From positions 2,328,501 to 2,392,500 of the forward strand of contig NZ_LT907844.1 in the NCBI RefSeq assembly GCF_900215505.1: a stretch of DNA of 64,000 nucleotides. Direction: 5' to 3'. The notes under the pieces are model-generated. The model did no database searches and was not told the DNA's origin. It was given only the letters and a program-made list of their open reading frames with translations. Of the stretch, positions 62,774 to 64,000 are shown piece after piece. Source of the stretch: Cohaesibacter sp. ES.047 (GTDB taxonomy: Bacteria; Pseudomonadota; Alphaproteobacteria; Rhizobiales; Cohaesibacteraceae). The position numbers were made by a program, and so were the translations under genes. The number at the start of each line of letters is the position of its first letter. Position 1 is the first letter of the stretch.

Positions 62774-64000
62774 ATGACGGTGGAAGCCCCAGGGACCAGC
62801 TCGGGCGGTGATGTACTCTATGCGAAGGCCAAGAAGGTCTTTCCGCAAAGTGTTCAAGGCCGCTACCGAAATTTCAAATGGGCGTTCATGATCGTGGCGC
62901 TCGGTCTCTATTATTTCCTGCCCTTCGTGCGGTGGGATCGCGGCCCGGGTGCTCCCGATCAGGCCGTTCTGATCGATTTTCCTGCGCGGCGGTTCTATTT
63001 CTTCTTCATCGAAATCTGGCCGCAGGAAATCTATTATCTCACAGGCCTCTTGATCCTTGCGGCTCTGACGCTGTTCCTGATGAATGCGCTCGCGGGACGC
63101 GTCTGGTGCGGTTACATGTGTTTCCAGACGGTCTGGACTGACCTTTTCATGCTGGTCGAACGGTGGATCGAGGGCGATCGCCGTGAACGCATCAAGGCAG
63201 ATAAACAGTCTTTGACGGCCAAGAAGGTCGGTCGCACGGTCTTCAAACATTTTGTCTGGTTGCTGATCGCGTGGTGGACCGGCGGCGCCTGGGTGCTCTA
63301 CTTTGCCGATGCGCCCACACTGGTGACTGAGCTGGCCTTTGGACAAGCGCCGATGGTGGCCTATCTCTGGATCGGCATTCTGACGGCGACGACCTACATC
63401 ATGGCTGGCCACATGCGCGAGCAGGTCTGTGTCTATATGTGCCCGTGGCCGCGCATTCAGGCTGCCCTGACCGACGAATGGGCACTCAACGTTACCTACC
63501 GCACCGACCGGGGTGAGCCGCGCGGCTCTCTGAAAAAGATGAAGGCGCGTGCCGAAGAGGGCTTGCCTGCCGGGGATTGCGTCGATTGCGGTCAGTGTGT
63601 GGCCGTCTGCCCGACTGGCATCGACATTCGGGATGGTGCCCAGCTCGCCTGCATCCAGTGCGGACTGTGCATCGATGCCTGCGACAATGTCATGGAGAAG
63701 GTCGGCAAGCCACGCGGTCTCATCGACTATGAAACCGACGTCAACATCCAGCGCCATCTTGAAGGCAAGGAAAGCGTTTACCGTTTCATTCGCCCGCGAA
63801 CGATCATCTATATGGCGATGATCGCCTTTGTTGTCGGCCTGATGGTCTTCACTCTGATCAATCGGCAGTTGGTTGATCTCAATGTCCTGCATGACCGCAA
63901 CCCGCTCTTCGTGCAATTGTCTGACGGGTCGCTGCGCAATGGCTACACCATCCGCCTGATCAACAAGGCAACCACGGCGCGCGATTTTGAACTCAGTCTG
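62774..64000 (+). CDS. ccoG: Cytochrome c oxidase accessory protein CcoG (FixG/RdxA), cut by window end
   Basis: The frame is open for 409 codons to the window edge. Hydrophobic segments at ~36-52, ~88-107 and ~160-215 are followed by two 4Fe-4S sites, CVDCGQCVAVCPTGID and CIQCGLCIDACDN (~270-305), and a further membrane segment at ~345. An extra CGYMC and CVYMCPWPR occur in the membrane part, as in NapH-like proteins. CcoG reduces copper for CuB delivery during cbb3 assembly. GAGGAG precedes the ATG. ccoH, ccoI and ccoS would be expected beyond 64000. Confidence 0.96.
   Translation, partial: MTVEAPGTSSGGDVLYAKAKKVFPQSVQGRYRNFKWAFMIVALGLYYFLPFVRWDRGPGAPDQAVLIDFPARRFYFFFIEIWPQEIYYLTGLLILAALTLFLMNALAGRVWCGYMCFQTVWTDLFMLVERWIEGDRRERIKADKQSLTAKKVGRTVFKHFVWLLIAWWTGGAWVLYFADAPTLVTELAFGQAPMVAYLWIGILTATTYIMAGHMREQVCVYMCPWPRIQAALTDEWALNVTYRTDRGEPRGSLKKMKARAEEGLPAGDCVDCGQCVAVCPTGIDIRDGAQLACIQCGLCIDACDNVMEKVGKPRGLIDYETDVNIQRHLEGKESVYRFIRPRTIIYMAMIAFVVGLMVFTLINRQLVDLNVLHDRNPLFVQLSDGSLRNGYTIRLINKATTARDFELSL

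Noticed and set aside
1-64000. CRISPR arrays, insertion sequences, prophage, tRNA or rRNA genes
   Set aside because: No spaced direct repeats, transposase or integrase motifs, terminal inverted repeats, or tRNA-like T-loop signatures were seen.

Overview
The window looks like chromosomal DNA from an alphaproteobacterium, most likely a free-living or marine member of the Hyphomicrobiales (a Cohaesibacter/Stappia-like relative is my best guess, not verified). The pointers are a FixL-FixJ-FixK oxygen cascade next to ccoNOQP-ccoG, a class I lysyl-tRNA synthetase, a very large PodJ-like polarity protein, DUF2336, DUF930, DUF6460 and TIGR02186 proteins, and uniform GC-rich codon use that leaves long shadow ORFs on the opposite strands. 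I see no phage, insertion sequence, CRISPR array, rRNA or tRNA. The region reads as ordinary core and accessory chromosome with 49 supported protein genes, two of them cut by the window ends.

Layout. 1-11 kb: exported MsrA (cut), a diguanylate cyclase, RecQ, a membrane glycosyltransferase with a GspE-N/MshEN-like front domain, a solute-binding protein, a sterol-desaturase-family enzyme, a small hydrolase, a DUF930 protein, thymidine kinase and a TerB-like protein. 11.6-20 kb: class I LysRS, an exported peptidase-like hydrolase, a membrane-anchored nuclease-fold protein, a LexA/S24-like repressor without its catalytic serine, DUF952, PyrD, ArsC and a MATE exporter. 20.6-27.4 kb: a DUF6460 membrane protein, a second diguanylate cyclase, the Lhr-type helicase and PdeM of the ligase-associated DNA repair set, and a coupled TIGR02186-TauE/SafE pair. 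27.7-32.2 kb: the 1503-residue PodJ-like protein. 32.6-38.9 kb: a MerR/LiuR-like regulator and a three-gene beta-oxidation operon with a good palindromic operator in front. 39-43.8 kb: NUDIX, CorA/ZntB, DUF2336, an exported coiled-coil protein and an EEP-fold hydrolase. 44.5-49.3 kb: a CrbS/CrbR-like two-component system (SLC5-STAC-PAS hybrid kinase and LuxR-type regulator) with an unknown small membrane protein between them.

49.5-64 kb: an aminotransferase, then the microoxic respiration module: soluble heme-PAS FixL, FixJ, FixK, HemN, and after a DUF900 lipoprotein and an AbrB-family membrane protein, ccoNOQP and ccoG. The expected logic is that FixL senses low oxygen and phosphorylates FixJ, FixJ turns on fixK, and FixK binds TTGA-N6-TCAA boxes. 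Two perfect boxes are visible, in front of hemN and ccoN. The ccoN box has a -10 element at the right spacing for activation at -41.5. The hemN box is centred exactly 41.5 bases from the hemN ATG, which suggests a leaderless hemN message. I did not find a clearly new defence or mobile system. The most interesting items are the leaderless hemN promoter, the CrbSR locus with its structured leader and small membrane protein, the probable c-di-GMP-responsive glycosyltransferase, the degenerate S24 repressor, and a FixK-type regulator ending in a CxxCH motif.
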